From CAWCGU01 sp963838095 (GTDB lineage: Bacteria > Actinomycetota > Thermoleophilia > Solirubrobacterales > 70-9), in the NCBI GenBank assembly GCA_963838095.1, contig CAWIPO010000006.1:310001-374000 (forward strand): DNA of 64,000 bases, read 5' to 3'. Both the position numbers and the translations under genes were made by a program. The notes under the pieces were generated by a model, which saw only the letters and a program-made list of their open reading frames with translations, had not been told where the DNA came from and did no database searches. Below, one piece after another: positions 1 through 8,682 of this stretch (the stretch's first letter is position 1; each line of letters opens with the position of its first letter).

Positions 1-1649
1 ACCTTGAAGCGGAGGGTGCCCGCCACCTTTCGGCCCTTGGTGAACTCGTAGCTGCCGGAGGCGTCGCCAAGCTCGAACGTCTGCACGCCCGTCTGTTGCC
101 TGCCGTTACCGGTCTCGAACGGAAGGATGCGAATCCGGCCCGAACCTTCGAGGACGCAGGCGATGGAGTGGCAGAAGACCCGGGCGGTGACGAAGCGCCT
201 GCCGTGCTTATCCACGTACTTGAAGCGAAGGCTGAAGTGGATCTTCCTCAGGATCGGCGGTCCAGGCTGGAACTCGCCCTGCACCTCGACAGCGCCGATG
301 TCGGCGCCATCGCCTCCGGCCGGGTTCACCCGCGACGACTGCGCGACCGGCTGCTGAATCGGGCCCAAGTGCTGAATCGGACGAGGTAGACCTCGCTGAT
401 CGGTCGTCAGGCCGTTGCTGAATCCCATGTCGATCGCGGGGCTGCCGTCCCCGGGCAGATGCGTGAGCGTGGGACCGCCGTTGTCGGCCAAGGCGCCAAG
501 CAGCGGATCGGTGTTCTGGAAGTCGCTGCTCTGGCCGAGGAAGCAGGAATCGTCGGAGACGAGGTTGTTGCCCTGGGAGGTCAGCGGGATCGTCGCCGCA
601 CCGTTCTGCCCGCCGGCGCAGTTGGCTGCTCCCGTTGGAGCAGAGACGATCGTGTTCTGAAGCGTCGGCGCGACACTGACCGCGGGTGGGCTGACGGAGC
701 CCGCGATGTTCGCTCCGCGAGTGGTCACGGCCCCGCCGCCGGTCGAGCTCGCCGACACACCGTTCAGGGTGATCGTGGCGCTGCGCACCAGGGCCGACGC
801 CCCTTCGACCCCGCCCCCGGATGCAACGGAGGGCCCGAGCGATGACGTAGAGGTGGCGGTGTTGCCGCTGATCGTGCTGTTCTGGATCGTTACGCCCCCC
901 GCGTTGGGTTCGGCGAAGATCCCACCGCCGCGCGCCGTCGCCGTCGATCCGCCGCCTGTCACCTCGGCCTGGGCGGTGTTGCCGCTGACGGTTGTGTTGA
1001 TAAGCGCGAGGGTGGAGTCGCGGCCGAGATAGACGCCCCCTCCCAGCGCAGTCTGGTCACCGAAGCCGACGCCGCCGCTTTCTCTGACCGTGTTGCCGGA
1101 CACCGCCACGCCGTTCAGCGTCACGCCGCACTGAATGCCGTTTGCCGGTATGTCGTTGTCGATGAAGACGCCGCCACCCCCAGCAGCATTCGAGCCTGGG
1201 CCAACACCGTTCGAGATCGTCAGCCCCGAGATCGTCACGTTTGCGTCGGCTGCGGGGCTGCCGTTGACGGTCTCCCTACAGATCTGGAACACGGGAAACG
1301 GGCTGGCCGTCCCCTGGCCGCGAACCGTCAGCTGGTTCGCCCCCGGACCGACGATGTCAACGTTCTGGGAGAACTCGCCGGCCACCCTCGGAAGGACGCC
1401 CACGAGCTGGATCGTGCCCGTGACGCCAGCGGCGAAGTTGATCGTGTTCGAGGCATCCGCGCTGGCATTGACGCCTTCGATCGCGGCGCGGAGGCTGCCC
1501 GCGGGGGGCACCAACGCGTCGGTGGTGTTGTTGACGGTGAAGGTCGCCGCTCCGGCCGCGGGCGCCAAGGTCAACGTCGCCGCCACCGCAAGTACCCCTG
1601 CGCCGGCAGCCAGTGCTCGTGCGCTCCCCTGCAAAGGCCTGCACAGCAT
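1..1649 (-). CDS. Secreted parallel beta-helix (choice-of-anchor Q-type) protein, 3' end cut by window edge
   Basis: The C-terminus runs off the left edge; about 549 codons are visible. The ATG at 1649 opens a signal peptide (basic start, Ala-rich core, cut near APAAGA). After it come repeated short coils such as SGNTV, SGNTAQ and SGNTAT with Gly-rich turns, the pattern of right-handed parallel beta-helix proteins. A block reading NGGPTLTHLPGDGSPAID, common at the end of such domains in secreted bacterial proteins, lies near residue 400, followed by a beta-rich C-terminal region ending in LRFK at the edge. Probably exported and surface-associated or released; no catalytic residues are recognisable. 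It is followed upstream by a second secreted beta-helix gene on the same strand, so the two may be a functional pair. Confidence 0.8.
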   Translation of the reverse strand, partial: MLCRPLQGSARALAAGAGVLAVAATLTLAPAAGAATFTVNNTTDALVPPAGSLRAAIEGVNASADASNTINFAAGVTGTIQLVGVLPRVAGEFSQNVDIVGPGANQLTVRGQGTASPFPVFQICRETVNGSPAADANVTISGLTISNGVGPGSNAAGGGGVFIDNDIPANGIQCGVTLNGVAVSGNTVRESGGVGFGDQTALGGGVYLGRDSTLALINTTVSGNTAQAEVTGGGSTATARGGGIFAEPNAGGVTIQNSTISGNTATSTSSLGPSVASGGGVEGASALVRSATITLNGVSASSTGGGAVTTRGANIAGSVSPPAVSVAPTLQNTIVSAPTGAANCAGGQNGAATIPLTSQGNNLVSDDSCFLGQSSDFQNTDPLLGALADNGGPTLTHLPGDGSPAIDMGFSNGLTTDQRGLPRPIQHLGPIQQPVAQSSRVNPAGGDGADIGAVEVQGEFQPGPPILRKIHFSLRFKYVDKHGRRFVTARVFCHSIACVLEGSGRIRILPFETGNGRQQTGVQTFELGDASGSYEFTKGRKVAGTLRFK

Positions 1650-1674
1650 GGTCTCGGAGACTATCGCGCCCTCG

Positions 1675-3399
1675 CTATTGCGGGACGATCCGGAACTTCA
1701 CCCGCTCGATCTCGCCGCCGGCGGTTCCGCGGAGGCGATAGCGCCCCACCTTCAGCTTCCTGCCGCGCAACCGCCCTGTGAACTTAAACTGGTTCTGACC
1801 CGCCTCACCGACAACCCCGAAGCTGCCCTTGACGGGTACGAAACGTGTGCCGACACGCCCACCGCGCCGTTTCACCCGCTTCTCGACTTTGAACCGCACC
1901 GTGGCGGCGTCGCTGAGCCTGAAGCTGACCGTCGTGCCGACGGGCGGCTTGCGACCCCGCGGCGCCGCCCGCACGCTCGGCCCTCGCCCCGCGGCGGCGA
2001 ACGCCTTTGGGGACAGACCGAGTGATTGCAGTTCCCCGGTGCCGCCCCCGCCCCCGCCGCCATCTCTCGGCCGCGTCGTCACGGTTCGATCGGCGCCCGC
2101 CGTCGTTCCGCCGCGGCTCGTCGCCACGATCCGGTAGTGGTAGGTGGTGTTCGGATCGAGTCCCGTGAGGGTCTCGGTGGGGGCGATCGCCGCGTTCCCG
2201 GCCCCCGCATCGACCTCGGGCGTCGATGACCCATACGCTGTGGTCGGGCCGAATTCGAAGTGGTAGGTGCTTGCAACGAGGTTCGGGTTCACGATCGCAT
2301 TCACGACCGCCGTGGAATCCGTCGTCGCCCCGGGATCGCCCGTTGTCGCCGTCGGCGGCGGGACGAACTCGTCTGCGCCGATGTCCGGGTTAGACCCGAG
2401 CGTCCGCGGGTCCCCGTCGAAGTCGGTCGGGCCGTTGTTGGGGCTGGTCGCGCCGGCGTCGATCGTCGCCGAGCCGGGGGCCTGGTGGAAGTCGTCCGGG
2501 GCGATAAAACCCGCCGTAATGAAGCGCTGGTTCCCGCCGCCCGGGCCGTCCAGCACCCGGTCGTTACCGGGCTGCGGGTAGCTCTCGAACCCGAAGTTCG
2601 AGTGATCGAGGAGGATCGTCACCTCGCTCGGCGGTGGCGGCGGGACCGGGTACAGCACCGCGACATCCGCCTGCCCGGGCTGACCACGCGCGATGGTGTT
2701 GCTCACGGTGAGCACCTGCTCCTCGCCGGGGTTGGCAGAGCCCAACGCCTCGATGCCCCTACCCGCAGTATTCGTCGCGATCGCGGTGACGTTTCGGAGC
2801 ACGGAATTGTTGGTCGTCCCGGGGCCCACCCCGGTGTAGGTGGCCACGCCCTTTGCGTTCGTCTGGGTGGCGTGGCAGACGCTGTCGGTGAGCCGCGAGG
2901 TATGGAGGACGACGCACCCCCTCCCTTCAGGCGACACGCTGGTGACGATCATGTCGCTGCCCCGAGCGTTGTCGAGCAGCAGGCCGACCTGCTTGCTCCC
3001 CATCGCGGCCATGGGGTGGACCTGAATCTCCACGTGGCGGATCGTCGCGTCCTGTCCCGTGAGGGAGATCCCGGCGTTGTTGCTCGTCGTCTCGACGAAC
3101 ACCCGGGGCCGCAGCTGGCCGGCCTCGCCGTGAACCGTGATCCCGGGCTGCGCCGACGCGATGGTGCCGTCGAGCGGATCGGCAGGGGAGCCGTAGTCGC
3201 CGGCCGTGATGATGACCTCGTCGTCGGGACTGTTGGCCTGGGTGAATGCCCGATGTATCTCGCACGGTGGGTCGGGCGCGATACAGCTCTGAAGGTTGTC
3301 GCCGCCGGGAGCGGCAACAAGGGTCGCCGCCGAGGCGACCGCAGGGCTGACGATGAACGCCGCGATCACAGCCACAAGTCCCACCAGCCCTCGAGCCAT
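1675..3399 (-). CDS. Secreted beta-helix protein with fibronectin-III-like domain
   Basis: 574 residues from the ATG at 3399, chosen because it begins a clear signal peptide (MARGLVGLVAVIAAF, cut after VASA); the frame stays open further upstream but that part is not signal-like. Residues ~30-360 are a right-handed beta-helix region ending with a DIGADEF motif. Residues ~370-460 form an Fn3-like module (TYHFEFGPTTAYG, YHYRIVAT) frequently seen in Solirubrobacter-type secreted proteins. A Gly-rich linker leads to a basic beta-rich C-terminal domain (RFKVEKRVKRRGGRVG). Likely extracellular or wall-associated; substrate unknown. The P450 gene is divergent, 74 bp away, so this intergenic segment should hold both promoters. 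Confidence 0.8.
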   Translation of the reverse strand: MARGLVGLVAVIAAFIVSPAVASAATLVAAPGGDNLQSCIAPDPPCEIHRAFTQANSPDDEVIITAGDYGSPADPLDGTIASAQPGITVHGEAGQLRPRVFVETTSNNAGISLTGQDATIRHVEIQVHPMAAMGSKQVGLLLDNARGSDMIVTSVSPEGRGCVVLHTSRLTDSVCHATQTNAKGVATYTGVGPGTTNNSVLRNVTAIATNTAGRGIEALGSANPGEEQVLTVSNTIARGQPGQADVAVLYPVPPPPPSEVTILLDHSNFGFESYPQPGNDRVLDGPGGGNQRFITAGFIAPDDFHQAPGSATIDAGATSPNNGPTDFDGDPRTLGSNPDIGADEFVPPPTATTGDPGATTDSTAVVNAIVNPNLVASTYHFEFGPTTAYGSSTPEVDAGAGNAAIAPTETLTGLDPNTTYHYRIVATSRGGTTAGADRTVTTRPRDGGGGGGGTGELQSLGLSPKAFAAAGRGPSVRAAPRGRKPPVGTTVSFRLSDAATVRFKVEKRVKRRGGRVGTRFVPVKGSFGVVGEAGQNQFKFTGRLRGRKLKVGRYRLRGTAGGEIERVKFRIVPQ

Positions 3400-3473
3400 C
3401 GTCCCACCATACCCCGTGTTTCGACACCGGCCACATATCCTCGGCCGCACACTGCGATCGTAAGAGCGACGAA

Positions 3474-4838
3474 ATGCCAGCAACGCCGACGAGCCGAGGC
3501 GGAGGTTCGCCCGCCGACCCCACAGCGGCGACGCGAGTCAAGCCTGCATCCGAGGTTCCCGGGCCGCGTGTTCCGCGCCTGCTGCAAACGCTGCTCGCCA
3601 CCATACGGCCGATCGAGACCAGGCTCGGCATGCGCCAGCGGTACGGCGGCATCTTCCGCTCAAACGACGCGATAGCGGGCGAGCTGTTCCACATCGCCAA
3701 GCGCGAACCGATCGAGCAGATCTTCAAGTGGAAGCCGGCGCAGTACACCGTCGCCGAGCCGCGGCAGGTGATGGAACCGGTCATCGGCTCGTCGTCGATT
3801 CTGCTCCTGGACGCCGAACGCCACATGCGCATGCGCAAGCTGATGCTGCCGCCCTTCCACGGCGACGCCATCGCCCACTACGGGGACCTGATCGAGCAGA
3901 TCACAAACCGCGAGATCGACACCTGGCGCCACGGGCAGACGATCCGCACCCGCTCGGTCGCACAGCAAATCACGATGGAGGTGGTCATTCGCGCGGTCTT
4001 CGGCATCAGCGATCCCAGGCGCATCGCCGAGCTCCAGCGCGTCTTGCCACGGCTGTCGTCGCCGAACCCGTTCCTGCTGCTCGTCCAGAAGGACCTGGGG
4101 CCGCGCAGTCCGTGGGGACGCTTCAGGCGTCTGCGCGATCACGTCGACCGGCTTCTCTATGAGGAGATCGAGCGGCGTCGCGAAGATCCCGACCGCGAAA
4201 CGCGCAAGGACATCCTCACGCTTTTGTTGTCCGCCCGCGACGAAGCCGGCGAGCCGCTCACCGACCGTGAGTTGCGCGACGAGTTGATCACCCTCCTCCT
4301 GGCGGGGCACGAAACGACCGCGACGTCGATCGGGTGGGCGTTTGAGCGGCTGCTGCGCACCCCTGCTGCACTCGCGCGGCTAAGCCGTGAAATCGAAGCG
4401 GGCGAGTCAACGGAGTACCTCGACGCCGTGATCAAGGAGACGCTCAGAGTCCGGCCCGTAGTCACGGAGGTCTTCCGCTCGCCGTCGGAAGCGACCGAGC
4501 TGGGCGGATACGAGTTCGCGCCGGGCACACAGTTGGCGGTGTCCATTCTCCTCGTGCAGTTCGACCCGGAGCTGTACCCACCCGACCCGGAGGCGTTCCG
4601 CCCCGAGCGCTTCCTCGACGGCGCGCCGGAGCCCTACACCTGGGTTCCGTTCGGTGGCGGCGTACGCCGGTGCCTGGGCGCCGCCTTCGCGACGCTCGAA
4701 ATGAAGGTCGTGATCTCGAAGATCCTCACACGGACCCGGCTGCGCGCCCCACGAGCCAAGAATGAGAGGGCTCGTTTCCGAGGCGTGACGCTGCTGCCCA
4801 GCCGCGGCGGCGAAGCGGTCGTCGAGCACGTCGCCTAG
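3474..4838 (+). CDS. Cytochrome P450
   Basis: 454 residues, normal length for a bacterial P450. Seen: I-helix oxygen-binding motif AGHETT (277-282), K-helix ExxR in KETLR (321-325), PERF (377-380) and the heme-binding loop FGGGVRRCLG with the thiolate Cys at 400. A 30-residue Pro/Ala-rich N-terminus without a membrane anchor points to a soluble enzyme. It would insert oxygen into a hydrophobic substrate using electrons from a ferredoxin partner, which is not encoded nearby. Divergent from the secreted beta-helix gene; the next feature downstream is tRNA-Phe on the other strand. The sequence alone does not reveal the substrate; the motif style resembles CYP110/CYP4-like hydroxylases more than the second P450 at 20.4 kb. 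Confidence 0.93.
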   Translation: MPATPTSRGGGSPADPTAATRVKPASEVPGPRVPRLLQTLLATIRPIETRLGMRQRYGGIFRSNDAIAGELFHIAKREPIEQIFKWKPAQYTVAEPRQVMEPVIGSSSILLLDAERHMRMRKLMLPPFHGDAIAHYGDLIEQITNREIDTWRHGQTIRTRSVAQQITMEVVIRAVFGISDPRRIAELQRVLPRLSSPNPFLLLVQKDLGPRSPWGRFRRLRDHVDRLLYEEIERRREDPDRETRKDILTLLLSARDEAGEPLTDRELRDELITLLLAGHETTATSIGWAFERLLRTPAALARLSREIEAGESTEYLDAVIKETLRVRPVVTEVFRSPSEATELGGYEFAPGTQLAVSILLVQFDPELYPPDPEAFRPERFLDGAPEPYTWVPFGGGVRRCLGAAFATLEMKVVISKILTRTRLRAPRAKNERARFRGVTLLPSRGGEAVVEHVA

Positions 4839-4856
4839 ACAGCTGGATCGAAAGCA

Positions 4857-4929
4857 TGGCGAGGGACAGAATCGAACTGTCGACACCACGATTTTCAGTC
4901 GTGTGCTCTACCAACTGAGCTACCTCGCC
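4857..4929 (-). tRNA. tRNA-Phe (GAA)
   Basis: 73-nt cloverleaf on the minus strand. The acceptor arms GGCGAGG/CCTCGCC pair perfectly, the D-arm reads AGCTCAGTTGGTAGAGC, and the anticodon stem CACGA/TCGTG encloses loop CTGAAAA, giving anticodon GAA. The T-arm contains GTTCGATTC. The discriminator is A and no CCA is encoded. It lies alone between the convergent P450 and protease genes. Confidence 0.97.
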
Positions 4930-4977
4930 GGAGTGGCCCGGAAAGGCTAGCGGCCGGGCGCGAGTCCGCCCGGTAAC

Positions 4978-5002
4978 GGGGCGCCGCTCTCGGCGGCGCC
5001 CC
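4978..5002. terminator. GC-rich hairpin, probable terminator of the protease gene
   Basis: Perfect 10-bp stem GGGGCGCCGC / GCGGCGCCCC with a 5-nt loop, 19 bp beyond the stop codon of the subtilase gene (minus strand). No strong U-tract follows on either strand, so intrinsic termination is plausible but not certain; it may instead protect mRNA ends. Confidence 0.5.
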
Positions 5003-5021
5003 GCATTCGGCGACGGGCGGC

Positions 5022-6233
5022 CTAGAAGCCGCCGACGTTGATCAGCCGCTCCTGGACCCCGTCCGGGTCCTGGCTCGGCCACGTCCAGCCGAGGTTGCCT
5101 GCGCTCAGGAGCGCAGACCGCACCTGGGCCGGGGTCGCGGTCGGGTTCACGGCGGTGTACAAGGCCGCCGCCCCGGCGACGTGGGGACTCGCCATCGAGG
5201 TCCCCGAGATCGTGTTGTAGCCGCTGCCCATCCAGGTCGAGTTGATGCACACACCCGGGGCGATCACGTCCACGTCCGCGCCGAAATTCGAGAAGTCGGC
5301 GAATGTGTCGTCGACATCGGCCCGGCACGTCGATGCCGCACCTCCACCCCCAGAGCCGTTGAAATCGGCCAGGGCGGAGACGGTGATCACCTCGTCGTAG
5401 GCGGCAGGCGTCGACGTTGCGGCGTTCACATAGTCGTTGCCTGCGGCGACGGCGTAGGTGACGCCGGCGTTAACGGAGCGGCAGATCGCCTGGTGCATCG
5501 CGTCGCCTTCGGTGTTGCCGCAGTTACCGTCGTCGGAACCGTCACCTCCGAGGCTCATGTTCGCGACCTCGATCGGCCCGGCGTTGGCGGTCACCCAGTC
5601 GATTCCGCAGATGACGTCGGAGTTCAGGCCGACCCCGGCGTCGCTGAGCACCTTCACCGCCCAGATCCGCGCTCCCGGCGCGACTCCCACGACTCCGACA
5701 GAGTTGTCACGAGCGCCGATCGTCCCGGCGACGTGCGTCCCGTGACCGTTGCCGTCGCTGGTCCCTCCGAGCCCGAACAGGGAGCAGCTCCTGGTGCGGA
5801 AGACGTTCAGGTCCGGGTGATTTGCCTGGATCCCGGTGTCAATCACCGCGACGTCCACGTTCACGTCGCCGCCGGCGCCGTTGATGCCCGCGGTCGGGCT
5901 GAGATCGGCGTCGATGCGGTTCACCCCGGTGGGGACGGTCTGAGCCGTCGCTTCCACTCGCCGGTCGGGCTGGACGTACTTGACCTGGGGCAGCATCTCA
6001 ACGATCCGGGCGACCGCCGGGCTCATCGAGGCGGAGAAGCCCTTGAGCGCGTGGCGGTAGACGTAGCCGACATCGAGGCCGAGGCTGTCGCCGAGGCTCG
6101 TCGCCACCTGTCCTGACTTCGTTCCCGGTTCGAGAACGACGATGTAGCGATCGTCGCTCGCCGCTGCGGTCGACGGAGCTGCGACCAGAATCCCGACAGC
6201 CGCCACGAGCGCGGCAATCACAGACCTCTTCAC
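5022..6233 (-). CDS. Secreted subtilisin-like serine protease (S8) with I9 propeptide
   Basis: 403 residues from GTG at 6233, chosen because GGAG lies 5 nt upstream and the protein then starts with a signal peptide (MKRSVIAALVAAVG, cut after the Ala-rich stretch near 25). Residues ~28-95 are an inhibitor I9-type propeptide. The catalytic domain shows all active-site residues: Asp132 (VIDTG), His165 (NGHGTHVAG), oxyanion Asn266 (AAGND) and Ser346 (SGTSMASP). Four to six Cys in the catalytic domain suggest disulfides outside the cell. The proteolytic role is general extracellular degradation or processing. No substrate is linked by neighbours. A GC-rich hairpin follows the stop codon. Confidence 0.95.
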   Translation of the reverse strand: MKRSVIAALVAAVGILVAAPSTAAASDDRYIVVLEPGTKSGQVATSLGDSLGLDVGYVYRHALKGFSASMSPAVARIVEMLPQVKYVQPDRRVEATAQTVPTGVNRIDADLSPTAGINGAGGDVNVDVAVIDTGIQANHPDLNVFRTRSCSLFGLGGTSDGNGHGTHVAGTIGARDNSVGVVGVAPGARIWAVKVLSDAGVGLNSDVICGIDWVTANAGPIEVANMSLGGDGSDDGNCGNTEGDAMHQAICRSVNAGVTYAVAAGNDYVNAATSTPAAYDEVITVSALADFNGSGGGGAASTCRADVDDTFADFSNFGADVDVIAPGVCINSTWMGSGYNTISGTSMASPHVAGAAALYTAVNPTATPAQVRSALLSAGNLGWTWPSQDPDGVQERLINVGGF

Positions 6234-6318
6234 GGTCACTCCTCTCAGAGCTTTTGTTGGCATTACCCCCGGCGCCAAAACTCTGCGCGCGCGCGGCGAA
6301 TACCCCGATCGCGAGTGT

Positions 6319-8682
6319 CTAAACCTGGCGCTGCGAAAGCACGGTAGCCGCGCCTCGGCCAGGACGCCGCTCGGCGGCAATCGAGGTGATCAGGCCGTCA
6401 AGGAGCTCCAGCGCACCGGCCTTGTGGAGAGGCTCGTTCAAGTTGCCGCACTTCGGGCTCTGTACGCAGGAGGGGCAGCCCTCGGCGCATCGGCATTCGG
6501 CGATCAGCCTCGAGGCGTCGGCGACCAGGCGCTCGAACTCGTCGTAGCCGCGGCGGGCGATCCCCACTCCGCCGGGATAGCCGTCATAGATGAAGATGGT
6601 CGGCCGGGCTGTCTGAGGGTGAACGTTCGTGGACAGGCCGCCGATGTCCCAGCGGTCGCACATCGCCAGCAGGGGCAGCACCGCGATCTGAGAGTGCTCG
6701 GTGGCGTGCAAGGCGCCGAGCAGGACCTCCGGCGGCATCGCAGCCGGGCCGGCGAGCTCCTCCGGCAGCGTGTACCACAGTCCCTGGGTGAGGAAATTCT
6801 GCTCCGGGAGATCCAGGCTGACGAGGTCGATCACCTCGTGGTCGCGCAGGCGCTTGCGCTGGTACGCGATCACCTGCTCGGTCACCGACACGGCGCCGAC
6901 CGACAGCTCAACCCCGCTCAGCCGCCGGCTTCGGAGCTGCTCCTCGATGTAGGTCGCGGTCTCCTTCTTCGGCTGCGTGTACCAGTCGCCGTCGAACGGC
7001 TCCACCACCGCGCGGCGCATATCGATGTCCAGCTCCTTCACCTCGTAGGAGCGGCCCAGATGCAGGTAGACCGCTCCGGGGTGGATGGTCCAGAACGCGC
7101 GCTCGGCCTCGACCGAGCCCAGCAGCTCTCCCGAGCTCACGTCCATCACCGCGACCGAGTCGGCGGAGGCGGAGCGCAGCGAGACTTCGCTCGCGGGGAA
7201 CCCCGGCCGGCGGGGGTAGTAGCGGCCCGCCCTTCCCTGCCGGAGCTCGCCAAGGCGCACCAATTGCTCGGCGCCCTGACGCCAGCTCTCACCCAGCGTC
7301 GCGTCCTCGTCCATGCTGCCGAGCGGCGCCTCGTAGGCGGCGACGAGCAGGTGCTGGAGGCGGATCTGCTCGCTCTCGGGATCGAGGATCGCCGCCTCCA
7401 CCGGCCGCTCGAGGAACTCCTCCGGGTGGCGGCAGAAGAACTGGTCGAGCGCGTCCTGCCCGGCCACGTACAGGGCGATCCCCGGTCGCCGGCGCCCAGC
7501 CCGTCCCCACATCTGTCGCAGGCTCGCGACCGTGCCCGGGAAGGTGACGCAGATCGCGGCGTCGAGCTCGCCGATGTCGATTCCCAGCTCCAGGGCGTCG
7601 GTGGCGACGACCGCGAGCAGGTCGCCCGCGGCCAGCCGGGCCTCGATCTCGCGCCGCTGCTGGGGGGTGTATCCGGCCCGGTAGGGAGCGATTCGCGCGG
7701 CGAGGCCGGCGAGGCCCTTCTCCTCCAGCCGCATCCGGGCGAAGCGCTGGATCAGCTCAATCCCGCGGCGACTGCGCAGGAAGCAGATCGTCCGCACTCC
7801 CTCGGCGACGAGATCGGCGAGCAGCTCCGCGGCCTCCGAGAGCGTCGAGCGCCTGGTGCCGGACTCCTCGTCGATCAGGGGCGGGTTCCAGATCCCGATC
7901 CGGCGGCCCGCGCGGGGAGCGCCGTCGGAGTCGACGAGCCGGAAGCGCTGCCCGACCAGGCCCTCGGCGAGCTCGAGCGGGTTGGCGATGGTCGCCGAGG
8001 CGCAGACGAAGCGCGGTTCGGCGCCGTAGGAGCGCGCGGCCCGGCGCAGCCTGCGAAGCACGTTGGCGACGTGCGACCCGAACACCCCCCGATACGTGTG
8101 CGCCTCGTCGAGCACGACCCACTTCAGGTTCGCGAGGAAGTCCGCCCAGCCGCCGCTGTGGGGAAGGATCCCGACGTGCAGCATGTCGGGGTTCGTAAGC
8201 ACGAGGTTTGCGCGGCGGCGGATCTGGGGACGGTCGTCCTTCGGCGTGTCGCCGTCGTAGATCGCGTGGTGCAGGAACGAGAGCTCGAGCTCGGAGAGCT
8301 TTCGCGCCTGGTCCTGAGCGAGCGACTTAGTCGGGTACAGGTAGAGCACCCGCGCCCGATCGTCCTTGGCAAGGGCGTCGAGTGCCGCGAGGTTGAACGA
8401 CAGCGACTTCCCTGAGGCGGTGCCGCTGGTGATCACGGTGTTCCCCTCCATCGTCGCCGCCAGCGCCTCTGCCTGATGGGAGTAGAGGGTGTCGATGCCG
8501 ACCGACCGCAGGCCGGCGATCAGCTCGGGGTGAAGCGCCGCGGGGAGCGGAGTCTGCGCGGCTGGGGCAGATGGCTCGACCGATTGCGTGACGAGGCGCT
8601 CATCGGCCTCGCCGGGCTCGATCACGCGCTCCCAGGCGTCGGCGACCGCTCCTTGAAGCGCAAGCTCGAGCGAGTCAGCCAC
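6319..8682 (-). CDS. DEAD/DEAH-box helicase with C-terminal DUF1998 zinc domain (MrfA/YprA-like)
   Basis: 787 residues. The helicase core has Walker A in TSGTASGKS (85-93), motif Ia region YPTKS, DEAH (192-195) and a SAT motif (CASATI), followed by a second RecA domain with DALELGIDIGELD and QMWGRAGRR. The C-terminal DUF1998-type region has a four-cysteine cluster (CRCAEGCPSCVQSPKCGN). This order matches Bacillus YprA/MrfA, a 3'-5' DNA helicase in mitomycin-type damage repair, which normally works with the exonuclease MrfB; none is visible here. The 3' end lies downstream and convergent to nothing; its start overlaps the folP stop by 8 bp, suggesting co-transcription. Confidence 0.92.
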   Translation of the reverse strand: MADSLELALQGAVADAWERVIEPGEADERLVTQSVEPSAPAAQTPLPAALHPELIAGLRSVGIDTLYSHQAEALAATMEGNTVITSGTASGKSLSFNLAALDALAKDDRARVLYLYPTKSLAQDQARKLSELELSFLHHAIYDGDTPKDDRPQIRRRANLVLTNPDMLHVGILPHSGGWADFLANLKWVVLDEAHTYRGVFGSHVANVLRRLRRAARSYGAEPRFVCASATIANPLELAEGLVGQRFRLVDSDGAPRAGRRIGIWNPPLIDEESGTRRSTLSEAAELLADLVAEGVRTICFLRSRRGIELIQRFARMRLEEKGLAGLAARIAPYRAGYTPQQRREIEARLAAGDLLAVVATDALELGIDIGELDAAICVTFPGTVASLRQMWGRAGRRRPGIALYVAGQDALDQFFCRHPEEFLERPVEAAILDPESEQIRLQHLLVAAYEAPLGSMDEDATLGESWRQGAEQLVRLGELRQGRAGRYYPRRPGFPASEVSLRSASADSVAVMDVSSGELLGSVEAERAFWTIHPGAVYLHLGRSYEVKELDIDMRRAVVEPFDGDWYTQPKKETATYIEEQLRSRRLSGVELSVGAVSVTEQVIAYQRKRLRDHEVIDLVSLDLPEQNFLTQGLWYTLPEELAGPAAMPPEVLLGALHATEHSQIAVLPLLAMCDRWDIGGLSTNVHPQTARPTIFIYDGYPGGVGIARRGYDEFERLVADASRLIAECRCAEGCPSCVQSPKCGNLNEPLHKAGALELLDGLITSIAAERRPGRGAATVLSQRQV

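Noticed and set aside
6424..8415. Long open frame antisense to the helicase (also at 25955-28231, 33738-35723 and 48960-51338)
   Set aside because: High-GC shadow frames: low-complexity Arg/Ala/Gly-rich or oddly repetitive products, no recognisable motif, no ribosome site, and the opposite strand holds well-conserved genes.
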